From positions 646,150 through 710,149 of the forward strand of contig JAAAXO010000131.1 in assembly GCA_011799875.1 (NCBI GenBank): a stretch of DNA of 64,000 nucleotides, written 5' to 3'. Within the stretch, counting starts at the first letter, position 1, and each line of letters begins with the position of its first letter. Both the position numbers and the translations under genes were made by a program. Shown piece after piece: positions 45,571 through 63,178 of this stretch. The DNA comes from Thinopyrum elongatum. Its lineage: Eukaryota > Streptophyta > Magnoliopsida > Poales > Poaceae. Below the pieces are notes generated by a model that was not told where the DNA came from, did not search any database, and was given only the letters and a program-made list of their open reading frames with translations.

Positions 45571-46554
45571 TGATAGAGGCGGGGGTGTCCCGTCTTTCGA
45601 TGAGATGGTGGCTATCGTTTTTGGGTGGAGACGACTTTGACGATCCGACTACAAACGTGCACGACATTGCGCCTTAGCAATCGCTAAACCAATCTCCTGA
45701 GGTTACTGACGATGCCGGAAGCACGATCAGCCTGACCACGAAGGTCTATTCCTGCATGCAATCGAAGAACAAGCAAGAATATGATAAAGCAATTTGGATA
45801 TTGCGAATATATATGAAGTGTTGATAAAAGTGAGGATCCGGAAGCGGTCTTGGTCTGATCATTGGACACAAACGAAGTACACGAAGTTGCAATGGCTAAC
45901 TTTTAACTAAACAAATCCCCAGGAAAAAAGCTACTAGATGGATCTACTTATATAGGAGTAAGGGGTGGCGGCCAAGGAGGTGGGAGGACGTCTCAAGGCA
46001 GCCTAAAACTAACCCTAGGTCGTACAAGGCTCATGGGCCGAAGTGGAGGTGATGCAACACCTTTGGACTTGTAGTTTGACTCGAATTCTGCTATAGCGTC
46101 AGATTGTTTCGTCGATAACTCAAAGCTCTGGACGAATTTTAAGGTGAGTCCAATTGGATTGGAAAGAGCACGAAATCTACTTTTCAACAAAAAAAGAACC
46201 ACCCAATTCGGAGTCCGTATGAAAAAGTTCTTTGCGTTTTGAGTCAGGTATGTCTGTGCAGTCCGAATCTGAATTCAGAACGTGAGAGACTTGGACTCTA
46301 TCTTCTCTTGGCCCAAAAGTGACGTGAGAGGACTTTTTGAACAGCACCTAAACTTCTCGTTTTCCCATATCTTCATATGTGAATTGTACAAATGTCCCAT
46401 ACACCTGCAATTAGACATGGCACAAAAGTTTGTGAAGTATTTTTGTCCTGGATGACACAAATAAATTATTGCATATTTTGCATTAGAAATCACCTCACAA
46501 ATATACATGTATGCAATATTTTTGGTCGTATCCAAGGTACTCATGTCCTCATCA
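45571..46554 (-). repeat. Complete 984 bp LTR of the gag-only type
   Basis: Begins on the minus strand TGATGAGGACATGAG and ends CCTCTATCA. The last roughly 320 bp are clearly homologous to the 922 bp LTRs; the first roughly 600 bp are not, apart from the terminal TGATGAGGACAT. A frame (DEDMSTLDTTKNIAYMYICE, ending at 46275) is open for 280 bp from the terminus, as in the pol-bearing type. Confidence 0.9.
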
Positions 46555-46744
46555 ATACCTATACGAGATCTAGTTTCGAAGAGCACGTCACGAGGGTTCC
46601 AGCGATGAAAACGGATCTTAATTCCGACACGCGGTTTAAAAATTATGACTTTTTAAAAGTTTGAAAACTTGAATTACATACGTTCACACCTGTTGATATG
46701 GATGCTTTTGTAATACTTTTTATTTACATGATACTTTTTCAATT

Positions 46745-46821
46745 TCCTCGTCCCAAATATAAAAGGCTTTTTTACATTACGTAGTGTCAAAAAAATATCT
46801 TACATTTAAGGAAGGAGGGAG
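46745..46821. mobile_element. Stowaway-like MITE (decayed)
   Basis: The right end GGAAGGAGGGAG is followed by TA. The left end CCTCGTCCCAAATATAAAA is the partly decayed complementary terminus typical of grass Stowaway elements (CTCCCTCC ends, TA target). It is only about 77 bp long. Confidence 0.55.
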
Positions 46822-47309
46822 TAATATATGAATTACTAATTTTTTTCTTTTTTATATAATTAGAGGGGACAAATTATTGTCCTTTATAAATTAGGGGACC
46901 AAAATTTTCTTTTTTAGACCGGCCGCTCGAAAAGACTAGCGAGCAGCCGGCCACTGGCTAGACTTGTCATTGATTGATGAAGAAGAAGGACATACACTTT
47001 TTTTCACTTCAATGAAAGCACAACAAGACGCAAATATGAGCAAACTCGTCGCGCGCTCACACCAATCTCACGCGCGTTATCACATTTGAGTTGTTAACCG
47101 CATCCTCCCTCGTTTCCCTCCAAAATTAGTGTTTTCATGCTACCACTCTGTTTCTTTCTCCTCTCACTTTCCAATTTTAGCTCCTGTTTTGTTCCCCGGC
47201 TATCTTCTCCCACGAACCTAGACCACCAATCACCCACGCATCTCCGCTTCCGACGTCGGTCGTTGTTTCCCGGCGGAACGCGCCCCGTTCCGCCGCCGCT
47301 GCCGCGACC

Positions 47310-47348
47310 ATGCCACTCATACAGCGGAGGACAGACCCTGTGCTCTGA
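47310..47348 (+). other. Short upstream ORF before the kinase start
   Basis: ATG at 47310-47312 in the context GCGACCATGCC, 12 codons, stop TGA at 47346-47348, 47 bp before the main ATG. Relevant only if transcription begins upstream of it. Confidence 0.35.
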
Positions 47349-47395
47349 TCGCCGTCGTCATCGTTCGCCACCGCTGCCGCCGCAGCACGCGCCCG

Positions 47396-53857
<6,462 letters not shown>

Positions 53858-54105
53858 CAATGTTGCAGAAGTGTTTCTACTGTGTACCTATATGTATACC
53901 CCGCCCCCTTTTACTATGATAAGTGGTGTTGTACATACGTATGTGATTGTAAAGGAAAGGGAAGTGTGTGATTGTAAAGTAAAGGAAATGAAAATGTGTG
54001 CTGATTAATCCATAGGAGCATTGTTAATTGTAGATTATTAGCTATTGTTTTCATTACCTCATGTGTACACAAATGTTAATTAGTGAGGGTAATGCTATTA
54101 TAAGT
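53858..54105 (+). other. 3' UTR / downstream flank of the kinase gene
   Basis: About 248 bp between the stop codon and the first LTR. It contains a local near-repeat (GTGTGATTGTAAAG, about 53942-53980). No canonical AATAAA is seen. The element inserted here probably lies in or just after the 3' UTR. Confidence 0.5.
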
Positions 54106-55027
54106 TGATGAGGACATCAATACCATTGTTACACCCACATCCCCTGCTTCTATACATACTGGACCAATTACTAGAGCTCGCGCACGTCAATTAAAATATC
54201 AGGTACTTTCGTTTCTTGGTAATGATTCTAAAGTTCATGAGAATATGATGCTGCCTAAATTGGATAGATTTGTTTTGCTTACAAATGAAGGGCCTAGCTT
54301 GGACAAGAAAGAGGAACCTTGGAGCAAGTTCAAGCATGGAGATGATGGCATGCACAAGGGGAACAAGAACGGAGTTACAAGTGATGATTTCAGGACTTTG
54401 AAGCCACCATAATGAGTGCAGGAAGCCTTGGACGAAATATACAAGATGTCACTTCATAAATTTTGTCCAGAGGCTATTATAGGTGCTGCGTCACCTTATT
54501 ATTGGGCCAGGCCCATGTAATTTCGAAATACTTGAGTATAGGCTGTTTTTAGAGTCCGTATGTGTGGGGAAACAAGAGATAGGGTTGGTTTCGGACCCCT
54601 CCTTCAAGGGCCACGAAATCCCCTCCTCTTCCTCCATATATACAGCCCTTAGGGCACCGTTTAGACTTTGGGTTTTGTTTAGATTAAAAGTTCGCCATAG
54701 CTGCAACTTCGCGTACTTCGTTTGTGTTCAACGACCAGACCAAGACGTCACAGAACCCCATTTTGATCAATAAAGCTTTCATCTTATATTCGCAATATCC
54801 AGATTGCAAATCTTAGTTTCTTGCTTGTTCTTCGTTTGCTTGCAGGAGATAGACCCTCGTGGTCAGGTTGATTGTGCTCCGGCGTGGTCAATAACCTCTC
54901 GGAGTTGGTTTAGCGATTGCTAAGGCGCGACGTCCTCGCACGTTCGTAGTCGGATCGTCAAAGTCTACTCCACCAAAAACGATAGCTATCATCTCATCGA
55001 AAGATCGGGACACCCTCGCCTCTATCA
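54106..55027 (+). repeat. LTR a of the compact insertion
   Basis: 922 bp; TATA-like 54636-54642; AATAAA 54769-54774. Preceded by TSD TAAGT. Confidence 0.93.
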
Positions 55028-55047
55028 AGTGGTATCAGATTCCCAGG

Positions 55048-55969
55048 TGATGAGGACATCAATACCATTGTTACACTCACAGCCCCTGCTTCTATACATA
55101 CTGGACCAATTACTAGAGCTCGCGCACGCCAATTAAAATATCAGGTACTTTCGTTTCTTGGTAATGATTCTAAAGTTCATGAGAATATGATGTTGCCTAA
55201 ATTGGATACATTTGTTTTGCTTACAAATGAAGGTCCTAGCTTGGACAAGAAAGAGGAACCTTGGAGCAAGTTCAAGCATGGAGATGATGGCATGCACAAG
55301 GGGAACAAGAACGGAGTTACAAGTGATGATTTCAGGACTTTGAAGCCACCATAATGAGTGCAGGAAGCCTTGGACGAAATATACAAGATGTCACTTCATA
55401 AATTTCGTCCAGAGGCTATTATAGGTGCTGCGTCACCTTATTATTGGGCCAGGCCCATGTAATTTCGAAATACTTGAGTATAGGCTGTTTTTAGAGTCCG
55501 TATGTGTGGGGAAACAAGAGATAGGGTTGGTTGCGGACCCCTCCTTCAAGGGCCACGAAATCCCCTCCTCTTCCTCCATATATACAGCCCTTAGGGCACC
55601 GTTTAGACTTTGGGTTTTGTTTAGATTAAAAGTTCGCCATAGCTGCAACTTCGCGTACTTCGTTTGTGTTCAACGACCAGACCAAGACGTCACAGAACCC
55701 CACCTTGATCAATAAAGCTTTCATCTTATATTCGCAATATCCAGATTGCAAATCTTAGTTTCTTGCTTGTTCTTCGTTTCCTTGCAGGAGATAGACCCTC
55801 GTGGTCAGGTTGATTGTGCTCCGGCGTGGTCAATAACCTCTCGGAGTTGGTTTAGCGATTGCTAAGGCGCGACGTCCTCGCACGTTCGTAGTCGGATCGT
55901 CAAAGTCTACTCCACCAAAAACGATAGCTATCATCTCATCGAAAGATCGGGACACCCTCGCCTCTATCA
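55048..55969 (+). repeat. LTR b of the compact insertion
   Basis: 922 bp. Its first base follows the 20 bp PBS spacer directly, with no PPT. Confidence 0.93.
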
Positions 55970-56306
55970 AGTGGTATCAGATTCCCAGGTTGCTCGGTGA
56001 GATTTACAGTTTTTCGTAGTTTAGATCGAGTCTGTTTTTCATACCTACAGTCCAGGAAAAAGCCAAAAAAAAAAATTTAGGGTTAGTTCATCATATCCGA
56101 ACCAATCTGAGCCTTTGCATAATCTTTTTAGGGTTTTTGCTTTGTTGAATTTGTGGTTGCATCATCGTGTCAAGTTGCTGGTCTTAGCGTCTAGTTCTTT
56201 AGAGTTACGAGTTCTGTTCACAAGTTGTCACGCCGCCGCCGCACCATCATCATCGCCCCTACCATATACCACCACAGATTATCTGCTATTTCTCTGAGTC
56301 CATATA
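55970..56306 (+). other. 337 bp leader remnant between LTR b and LTR c
   Basis: TGGTATCAG PBS, then leader sequence homologous to A3 (reverse complement of about 34785-35121), cut off at TCCATATA where LTR c starts exactly at its TG. Confidence 0.88.
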
Positions 56307-57228
56307 TGATGAGGACATCAATACCATTGTTACACCCACAGCCCCTGCTTCTATACATACTGGACCAATTACTCGAGCTCGCGCACGCCAATTAAAATAT
56401 CAGGTACTTTCGTTTCTTGGTAATGATTCTAAAGTTCATGAGAATATGATGCTGCCTAAATTGGATACATTTGTTTTGCTTACAAATGAAGGGCCTAGCT
56501 TGGACAAGAAAGAGGAACCTTGGAGCAAGTTCAAGCATGGAGATGATGGCATGCACAAGGGGAACAAGAACGGAGTTACAAGTGATGATTTCAGGACTTT
56601 GAAGCCACCATAATGAGTGCAGGAAGCCTTGGACGAAATATACAAGATGTCACTTCATAAATTTCGTCCAGAGGCTATTACAGGTGCTGCGTCACCTTAT
56701 TATTGGGCCAGGCCCATGTAATTTCGCAATACTTGAGTATAGGCTGTTTTTAGAGTCCGTATGTGTGGGGAAACAAGAGATAGGGTTGGTTTCGGACCCC
56801 TCCTTCAAGGGCCACGAAATCCCCTCCTCTTCCTCCATATATACAGCCCTTAGGGCACCGTTTAGACTTTGGGTTTTGTTTAGATTAAAAGTTCGCCATA
56901 GCTGCAACTTCGCGTACTTCGTTTGTGTTCAACGACCAGACCAAGACGTCACAGAACCCCACCTTGATCAATAAAGCTTTCATCTTATATTCGCAATATC
57001 CAGATTGCAAATCTTAGTTTCTTGCTTGTTCTTCGTTTTCTTGCAGGAGATAGACCCTCGTGGTCAGGTTGATTGTGCTCCGGCGTGGTCAATAACCTCT
57101 CGGAGTTGGTTTAGCGATTGCTAAGGCGCGACGTCCTCGCACGTTCGTAGTCGGATCGTCAAAGTCTACTCCACCAAAAACGATAGCAATCATCTCATCG
57201 AAAGATCAGGACACCCTCGCCTCTATCA
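56307..57228 (+). repeat. LTR c of the compact insertion
   Basis: 922 bp, followed by TSD TAAGT (57229-57233). Confidence 0.93.
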
Positions 57229-58689
57229 TAAGTATTGACAACTAAAGAATGATTTGGTACAAGAAATGAAAAATCATGAGTTCTTTTTTAAGGGGAATAT
57301 TCATGAGTTCTTTATGCACAAGAACAACAAATAAGTTTACATCAAAAGAGTACTTTAAACTCATTGTATCTCATAATTCTCTTAACCTTTTGTACCAAAA
57401 AATGGGTCCACATATAGAACTCCGAAAATATAGGATCGACCCCGCATCTCCGTATGGTGACTCAGGTGGTGCATCTAGGCTGCCGCCACTAGCATCTGCT
57501 CCTTTGGGCCTTCTCCCTTCACTACCACCAGTGTGCAGCTGGGCCAAACCTTCATGGTCACCAGTGACTAGGCCATCATTTCTGGATGGTTCTAGTGGAT
57601 TCGTAAGCGTGGGTAGGTGAGCATTATAGTTCGTCACACTAGCAACATCTCTTGCATTCCTTCATATAAGGTGCGGGACCGTGTGCTGCTTCATCACGAG
57701 ATTGAGGATCCAGTCTAGTAAGCTCCTGCCATGCAAGCTCGTAAGTTAGAATAACTTGTGCATGAATCTTACACCATTGGTTGGTTCAATGTGGTTTATT
57801 GATGACTCGGGCATCACTGACTCATGTTCTGGTGGCAGTGGCCTAATCTATGATGCTAATTTTGTGGCTTCCCATTGCTCATGGCATCAGTCGCAGGAGG
57901 TAGAAATCCCACCCAACCTTTTGCTAGTTCAACTCCCTATTATTATCATGGCCAGCTGCAGTGAGGCACTCCACTTTTGAGGTGGTCCACTTTGTCAATA
58001 TCTTGGCTAGGCATGGACTAATTGATGGTCGTCCAAAAATAAGTAGGAGTCTCAATGGAGGTCATTTCGTTGCTATCACGGACGGACACATCAATTTTGC
58101 ATTGATGGCACAACTCTCATATGGACATCCCACACAGTGAATCCTAGAAAAAATGTTTTCGTTCGTTTGCGTTATTGAATGCATTACGCATGGTGTCTAG
58201 AGGAAACTGTATGGCATAGGCTGTCCATCACACACACTTTTTATGGGAAAATGTTTGTGCAAGGTGGCCTAACGCAAACAGTTGTCCAGAGGAAGTTGTC
58301 TGTGATTGTTCAATGATCCAACACATTTACTTCCTAGAAACTGTGTGGGTTGTCTGAGGTCATCACCCACGGTGTTGTCTCAATAACCGTCTGAAATAGA
58401 AAAACCCATTTAGCAGGCTAATTGACCTGTTACTTTTAATCCATTAAGTAATCAAATTGACATTGTATTAAACACACAATATATTTCATTTTCATACTAC
58501 GACGACCAAGATTTCATAATTGAAATACATCAGAGTACAACATCATATAGCTTCAGCAGTCAGTTACACCATATAGGCATATAACTAGCTACCCCATTAC
58601 ACAACAGCACCAAGTTTCACATGCAACATCTAAAACCTTTGGAAATTAGTATGATAGGCGGTAGATAGACAGATGAATCTCATCTGGAA
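57229..58689. other. Intergenic sequence without a supported gene
   Basis: A stretch at about 57440-57610 looks compositionally exon-like (Pro/Ser-rich frame) but has no recognisable domain. 58150-58400 contains repeated CACAC/GTGTG and GTTTGTG words typical of DNA-transposon subterminal regions. Nothing can be named with confidence. Confidence 0.4.
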
Positions 58690-59169
58690 AACTGCTGAAG
58701 CGGAAGGCGATTATTGAGCCTTCAATGATGTTGAAGGTCCTTACAACTTTAGGTCAGTGCCTATGGATGATTGACTGCCCATCTTTCGTCCTCTTGAGGA
58801 AGATTTTGATATTGTACCGTGGGTGTTGTATGAACACCTTCCTCGCCTCTTGATCATACAGGTGGTTTGAGAGCTAGTCATCAGTGAACTGCTTTGGAAA
58901 GGCCCAAAAACAAATATATGCATAAATATCTTCTCTAAATTTTGAAATGGCGCAAAAGAATAAAAAACAAGGTATAAGAGTTAGTACCATCATGTAGTTC
59001 ACTGATGTCTTCTTCATTGTGCAGACAAAGATCTTTTTGTTTCTTGTCGCTAGTTTCTTTACCATAACAATCTTTATGAGTTTCTTGACTTGACTGATAT
59101 TCATGGACATCTCATTTCCCCATATGCAAAATGGGTCTAACAGTGGCTTAAAATCTCTGACAGCAGGAC
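58690..59169 (-). pseudogene. B3-domain-like gene fragment, copy 1
   Basis: Two exon-like blocks on the minus strand. The first (about 59169-59000) reads DPFCIWGNEMSMNISQVKKL and KKIFVCTMKKTSVNYMM. The second (about 58902-58690) reads FPKQFTDD, then a stop, then EARKVFIQHPRYNIKIFLKR, KVVRTFNIIEGSIIAFRF. The W/V...L.EG..I.F.F ending resembles the C-terminal part of a plant B3 DNA-binding domain. A TAG after FPKQFTDD interrupts it, and another stop lies before PKVVRT. Related to the copy at 60804-61316. Confidence 0.5.
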
Positions 59170-59438
59170 CTACATGTGCAAGACCAAATTGTTAAAAACC
59201 TAAATATTAGAATGGTTCCTAGAATTGCATAATAATGTGTTATTAGCCAAAGGACCATGCATGTGCAAACCTCGATAGTAAACCTCAGTGCCTCCCATTA
59301 TTTCCCTGCAACACATATACGGTTGATATTAATCAGGTTAAGTGAAGGTTGACATACTATCTGTAAAATATGTTTATAAAAAATAAACACATTGCAGATT
59401 CAGCAGATTAATTCGAGCCACATGGAAAAGCCAGTTAT

Positions 59439-59840
59439 CCAAACCAAGCATGCTTAAGAACTAGGAAATATAGCAATCATATATGTTTCTCATGTATTTA
59501 GTACAACTAGACTCGATTTATTTCTCACATGCATAACAATACAAAATTATACCCACTACAATTGAACATCACATTGCAGAATTGAACAAAGCAGTTAACT
59601 AAACAACACAGCAAATGAACCAAACTGTTAACTGAGCACCAAATTGCACAATAGAACGTACTAGAAGATCAGATAGTTAACCAAACCAAGCATGCTTAAC
59701 AACTTGGAAATATAGTAATTGATATGTTTCTCATGTATTTAGTACAGCCAAATCCGATTTATTTCTCACACGCATAATGATACAAAATTGCACCCATAAT
59801 AATTGAACATCACATTGCATAATTGAACTAAACAGTCACT
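59439..59840. repeat. Imperfect direct repeat, period about 242 bp
   Basis: 59439-59604 resembles 59681-59840 (both begin CCAAACCAAGCATGCTTAA and include TTTCTCATGTATTTAGTACA and TTGAACATCACATTGCA). It is probably a decayed tandem duplication inside an old mobile element. Confidence 0.75.
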
Positions 59841-60803
59841 GGTACATCGAGCTTCTATACAAATGATTTGTAACCCCTTTCCGCGACGAAGTTTTAAACC
59901 GTCGCCTTGCCTGTGTGTGCGATAGGGGGGTCCTTCCCACACGATCCAGAAACTGTCGGGGATAGGGAGTAGGAATGCATACATTTTGCAGAACTAAGCG
60001 TATGTGATGCCGGCATCTATCCGAAACGCGAGTAGTCACACAACTGTTTGTGATATGCCGAATATCCCAAACGCTCCATCCTTGCTACTCGTGTGTGCTC
60101 GTATTACCATCGCACTCGGTATTCCGTGGTGCAGCATTTACGATGCGCGCCACATCACAAACAGTTCATGATTGTAAAGCATGTATGATAGGAAGACTAT
60201 CACACACATTTACTTTTCCTCGACCGTATGCGATTCGATGTAAGAGTGCGTATAGTTGTTCCTATAAAACTGTATGCGAAGCTTGAATATATCCCACATG
60301 ATTCATCAGTCGTACCCGCGTCGGATGAAGGCCTACCGCACGCGTTCTTCTATGAGCAAACATTTACGATGCGCACGACATCATAAACAGTGCATAATTG
60401 CCAAGCGTGTGTGATAAGGTGACTTTCACAAACATTTAATAAGAAGGAACTATGTGCACTGCTGTTGTTAATCTCACACATTTTTCTTGGCTGATCGTGT
60501 GTGAAGTAGAGATTCATCGCACATGTAGTGGATTTGAGAAACGTGTCGGATCTTGATGTTTATCACAAACATTTTGCTTTCGTAAACCGTGTGAAGTGTA
60601 ATGGCCTGTAGAGCATAACTTATCCCTAATTTAATCCTTGCATTTAAAATTCATAGATTTTCAATTTGAAAGTAGTAATCACTTATTCCATATCGAACCA
60701 TGTTTATTACAAATATAGGTTCAAGGATGAATGCATAATTCGATGCACATGAACATATACTAAAGAACTACAAAAGCACCAAGTAAAGAATGTACTAAAG
60801 ACT
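59841..60803. other. Intergenic region rich in short TCACAAAC/GTGTGTGAT words
   Basis: No gene seen. Recurrent words such as CACACAACTGTTTGTGAT, ATCACAAACAGTTCATGATTG and CATCATAAACAGTGCATAATTG suggest subterminal repeats of a DNA transposon. I cannot define termini. Confidence 0.45.
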
Positions 60804-61316
60804 CTAAAGAGAGAGGTGAAAGGCATTCTGGTTGCTGGAGAAGGTGAAGCAAAATGCCCATATTGTGCCCTCATCCATGCCTAATGCGCGCACAACTCTA
60901 GGCCAACCCCTTGTGATGGCCGCCCGCCCATCCTTCACTGTCTTCATTAGGACTTCTCGATGCTCATTATAGTCTAGATGAAATACTTTAACCTTCATTT
61001 CATGTCCACCAATCATGTACTTTGCGAGGTAATCTTAACTAAACTGCTTTGGGAATCACTGCAAATGAAAAAGATCCAGACATTGTTCTCTAACAACTCA
61101 TTATGGGCAGTAAAAGGAGAAGGCTACAGAGTTCGTAGTTACCATCCTACAGCTCACTGTTATTTTGGATAGAGCGTAAACAAATAATTTAATTGCCATC
61201 GTTCGTATCTTTTTGCTAATAATCCTTATCAGTTTCCTCACTTGATGGTGGTTCATGAATATCTCCCATACACAAAAAGGGTCAATGCGTGGATCTTTGT
61301 CGAGGACATATGTACC
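60804..61316 (-). pseudogene. B3-domain-like gene fragment, copy 2
   Basis: The first block (about 61314-61180) reads DPFCVWEIFMNHHQVRKLIRII and KLFVYALSKITVSC. The second (about 61060-60804) reads FPKQF, a TAA stop, DYLAKYMIGGHEMKVKVFHL, GRAAITRGWPRVVRALGMDE, GTIWAFCFTF. Same two-block organisation as copy 1 with a different disabling stop. The GW..VV.ALG..EGTIW.F.F pattern supports a B3-like fold. Probably a decayed duplicate, possibly carried by a transposon. Confidence 0.55.
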
Positions 61317-61397
61317 TACAAGCAACAAGTCAATATTAGAAGCTAAAAAGTGTCCAGGCGTGGATCTATATGCAATACATTATGGAACGGGGGGAGG

Positions 61398-63178
61398 CAC
61401 TACTGGAATCTGCTGCTTTGCCGTCTGCCATAGCAGACGGCAAAGGCATGCTTGGCGGACGGCAAAGCCTTTGCCGTCCGCCAGCAGACGGCCAACACTC
61501 CGGCTGAACGACTGCCGGCAAAGGCCACTTTGCCGTCTGCTAGCGGACGGCAAAGAGCTTGCTTCTTTGCCGTCTGCCAGCGGACGGCAAAGACCTTGCT
61601 TCTTTGCCGTCTGCTAGCGGACTGCAAAGACCTTGCTTCTTTGCCGTCCGCTGGCAGACGGCAAAGAAGCAAGAGCTCTTTGCCGTCTGCTGGCAGACGA
61701 CAAAGAGGCCAAATAGGCCAAAGTGGCTATATAGCCCCTGTTTTCTCTTATATCAATTTATTTTCACAGAAAATTATATATATGACCAATATAGCATATC
61801 CAACACATATTACCAATAGTCATGAACACATGTAAATTAAAAACTTTATTAATAATTGGAATAGGTAATACAAAGTCATATTATAAAGAATCAGAAATGA
61901 TTAAGTAATTAAATTTACATTTCGGAAATTACAAGAAATGACCTAAAACTAAATATCTATTTTCCTAAAAACTATCTTATTACTAAGATCTTCTCTGGAT
62001 CTTCTTCTTTTCTTCCAACCTGCATAACAAAAACACTAAGAAAGAGAGAATGGGTTAGGAGTAGAAATGTAGCATTTCACTTGGTGAAATGCAATGCTGT
62101 AGGAGCCAGCACTTGAGATCAAGACAATCTTAGTTAAGATCCTGATTTTCAAAGTGATCTTAATTAGACCATGTGCGGGGCGTCGTCGTGGCGGTGGATG
62201 CCCTGGTTGTCGTCATCGTCCACAAAGGATGCCTGCTGCTATGAATCTAACAAACAAGTAAGAGCTAGTGTTGTTGATCTAGTACAGAAATTAAGCAAGC
62301 TAGTATAGGAGACACACGTGCTGCTGCTAGTATCTACAGAAAGCAATCAAGATGCCTGTGTGTGTGCTTGAGCTAGCTTAGTATGTACAGTCCATGGTTG
62401 GGCTCTAAAACTAACAGAGCATGCTAGCGTCAACAGAATCAATCACAAGGTTATTTTGTTGTTGTTGCTAGCACTGCTAGCTGTATGTGTTGATCCATCC
62501 ATCCATGGATCTAACTAATGTTGTATCTCTAGACTAAGTGCAGCAACACAAGAAGAAGAACTAAAACTGTGGAGCACATGTGTACGTATACTCATCCATG
62601 TCAAACTGTACCAAACCATCCATACATGGCCAGATTGCAATGGAGCGGATTTAACACAAGACATAAACAACAAGGAATATAAATTCCACATGGCATATGA
62701 ATCAGTAATTAAAAGGACTACATCCAGTACATAAGCACCCACAACACTTGGGTATATATCCAGTACATAAGTACAAAGCACTCACAAGCACTTGGGCAAA
62801 TAAACAACTAAGCAAGCATACACAGCAAATAAACTACATCACCAATATCACGTGATTCCAAAAAAAAGATACCAATATCGAGGATATTTTCATTCAGCAA
62901 AACTGGGATACAAACGATAAATTTTGATCAAGATTTGTAATTCTTTCAATTAGCTGAATTTTGAATTTAACTACTAATTAATTTTTCTACATCATGTCAT
63001 TTGCTTGGGTGTTGGGGTGGTGTGGTTGTTCCTTTACTATTGTATCCGGCCCTGGGTGTCTTGTGTGGTGGTGTAGTAAAAATTATGCATATAAACTTAG
63101 AAGGCACTCATTTCCAACCATAATAGAAATTTTCAATTTAAATGTGCACATACCTAATAGCAGTTCTTAGACAGTCCA
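61398..63178 (+). mobile_element. CACTA-type DNA transposon end
   Basis: The terminus CACTACTGGAATC at 61398 follows AGG (a possible 3 bp target duplication). It is followed by a dense subterminal array of TTTGCCGTC/GACGGCAAA inverted units (61416-61706). The other terminus is not seen before the LTR at 63179, so the element is truncated or interrupted there. No transposase is recognisable in the visible part. Confidence 0.7.
61416..61706. repeat. CACTA subterminal inverted-repeat array
   Basis: At least six head-to-head pairs of CTTTGCCGTCTGC and GCAGACGGCAAAG-type units, each pair able to form a short hairpin. Variation is CTGC against CCGC. Known: such arrays are transposase-binding regions in CACTA elements. 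Confidence 0.8.

Larger units (their letters stand above)
44163..46554 (-). mobile_element. Gag-only-type family A element A1' (leader and 5' LTR)
   Basis: The leader (44163-45570) is the reverse complement of the A1 leader and ends at PBS 45560-45568 and the LTR at 45571-46554. B2 inserted into this leader at 44162/44163, so the gag and 3' LTR lie beyond the left end of the window. The right flank is ATACC at 46555; the matching duplication is not visible. Confidence 0.85.
46555..47395 (+). promoter_or_regulatory. Upstream region and 5' UTR of the kinase gene
   Basis: About 840 bp of non-LTR sequence between the A1' insertion and the start codon. It holds a Stowaway-like MITE (46745-46821), a TATATAAT at about 46853-46860, and a C/T-rich stretch directly before the start codon. 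I cannot fix the transcription start. Two upstream ATGs in the likely leader open frames at 47137 (121 codons, overlapping the start codon) and 47310 (12 codons). Confidence 0.5.
54106..57228 (+). mobile_element. Compact three-LTR family A insertion
   Basis: Three complete 922 bp plus-strand LTRs: 54106-55027, 55048-55969 and 56307-57228. They are separated by 20 bp (AGTGGTATCAGATTCCCAGG, the PBS region) and 337 bp (PBS and part of the leader, 55970-56306). One perfect TSD TAAGT flanks the whole (54101-54105 and 57229-57233). There is no gag, pol or normal PPT. Each LTR has private substitutions. The LTRs bring plus-strand TATA and poly(A) signals next to the kinase gene. Confidence 0.93.

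Noticed and set aside
61452..61835. Frames with repeated LPSAxRRQR-type segments
   Set aside because: Produced by the CACTA subterminal repeat units.
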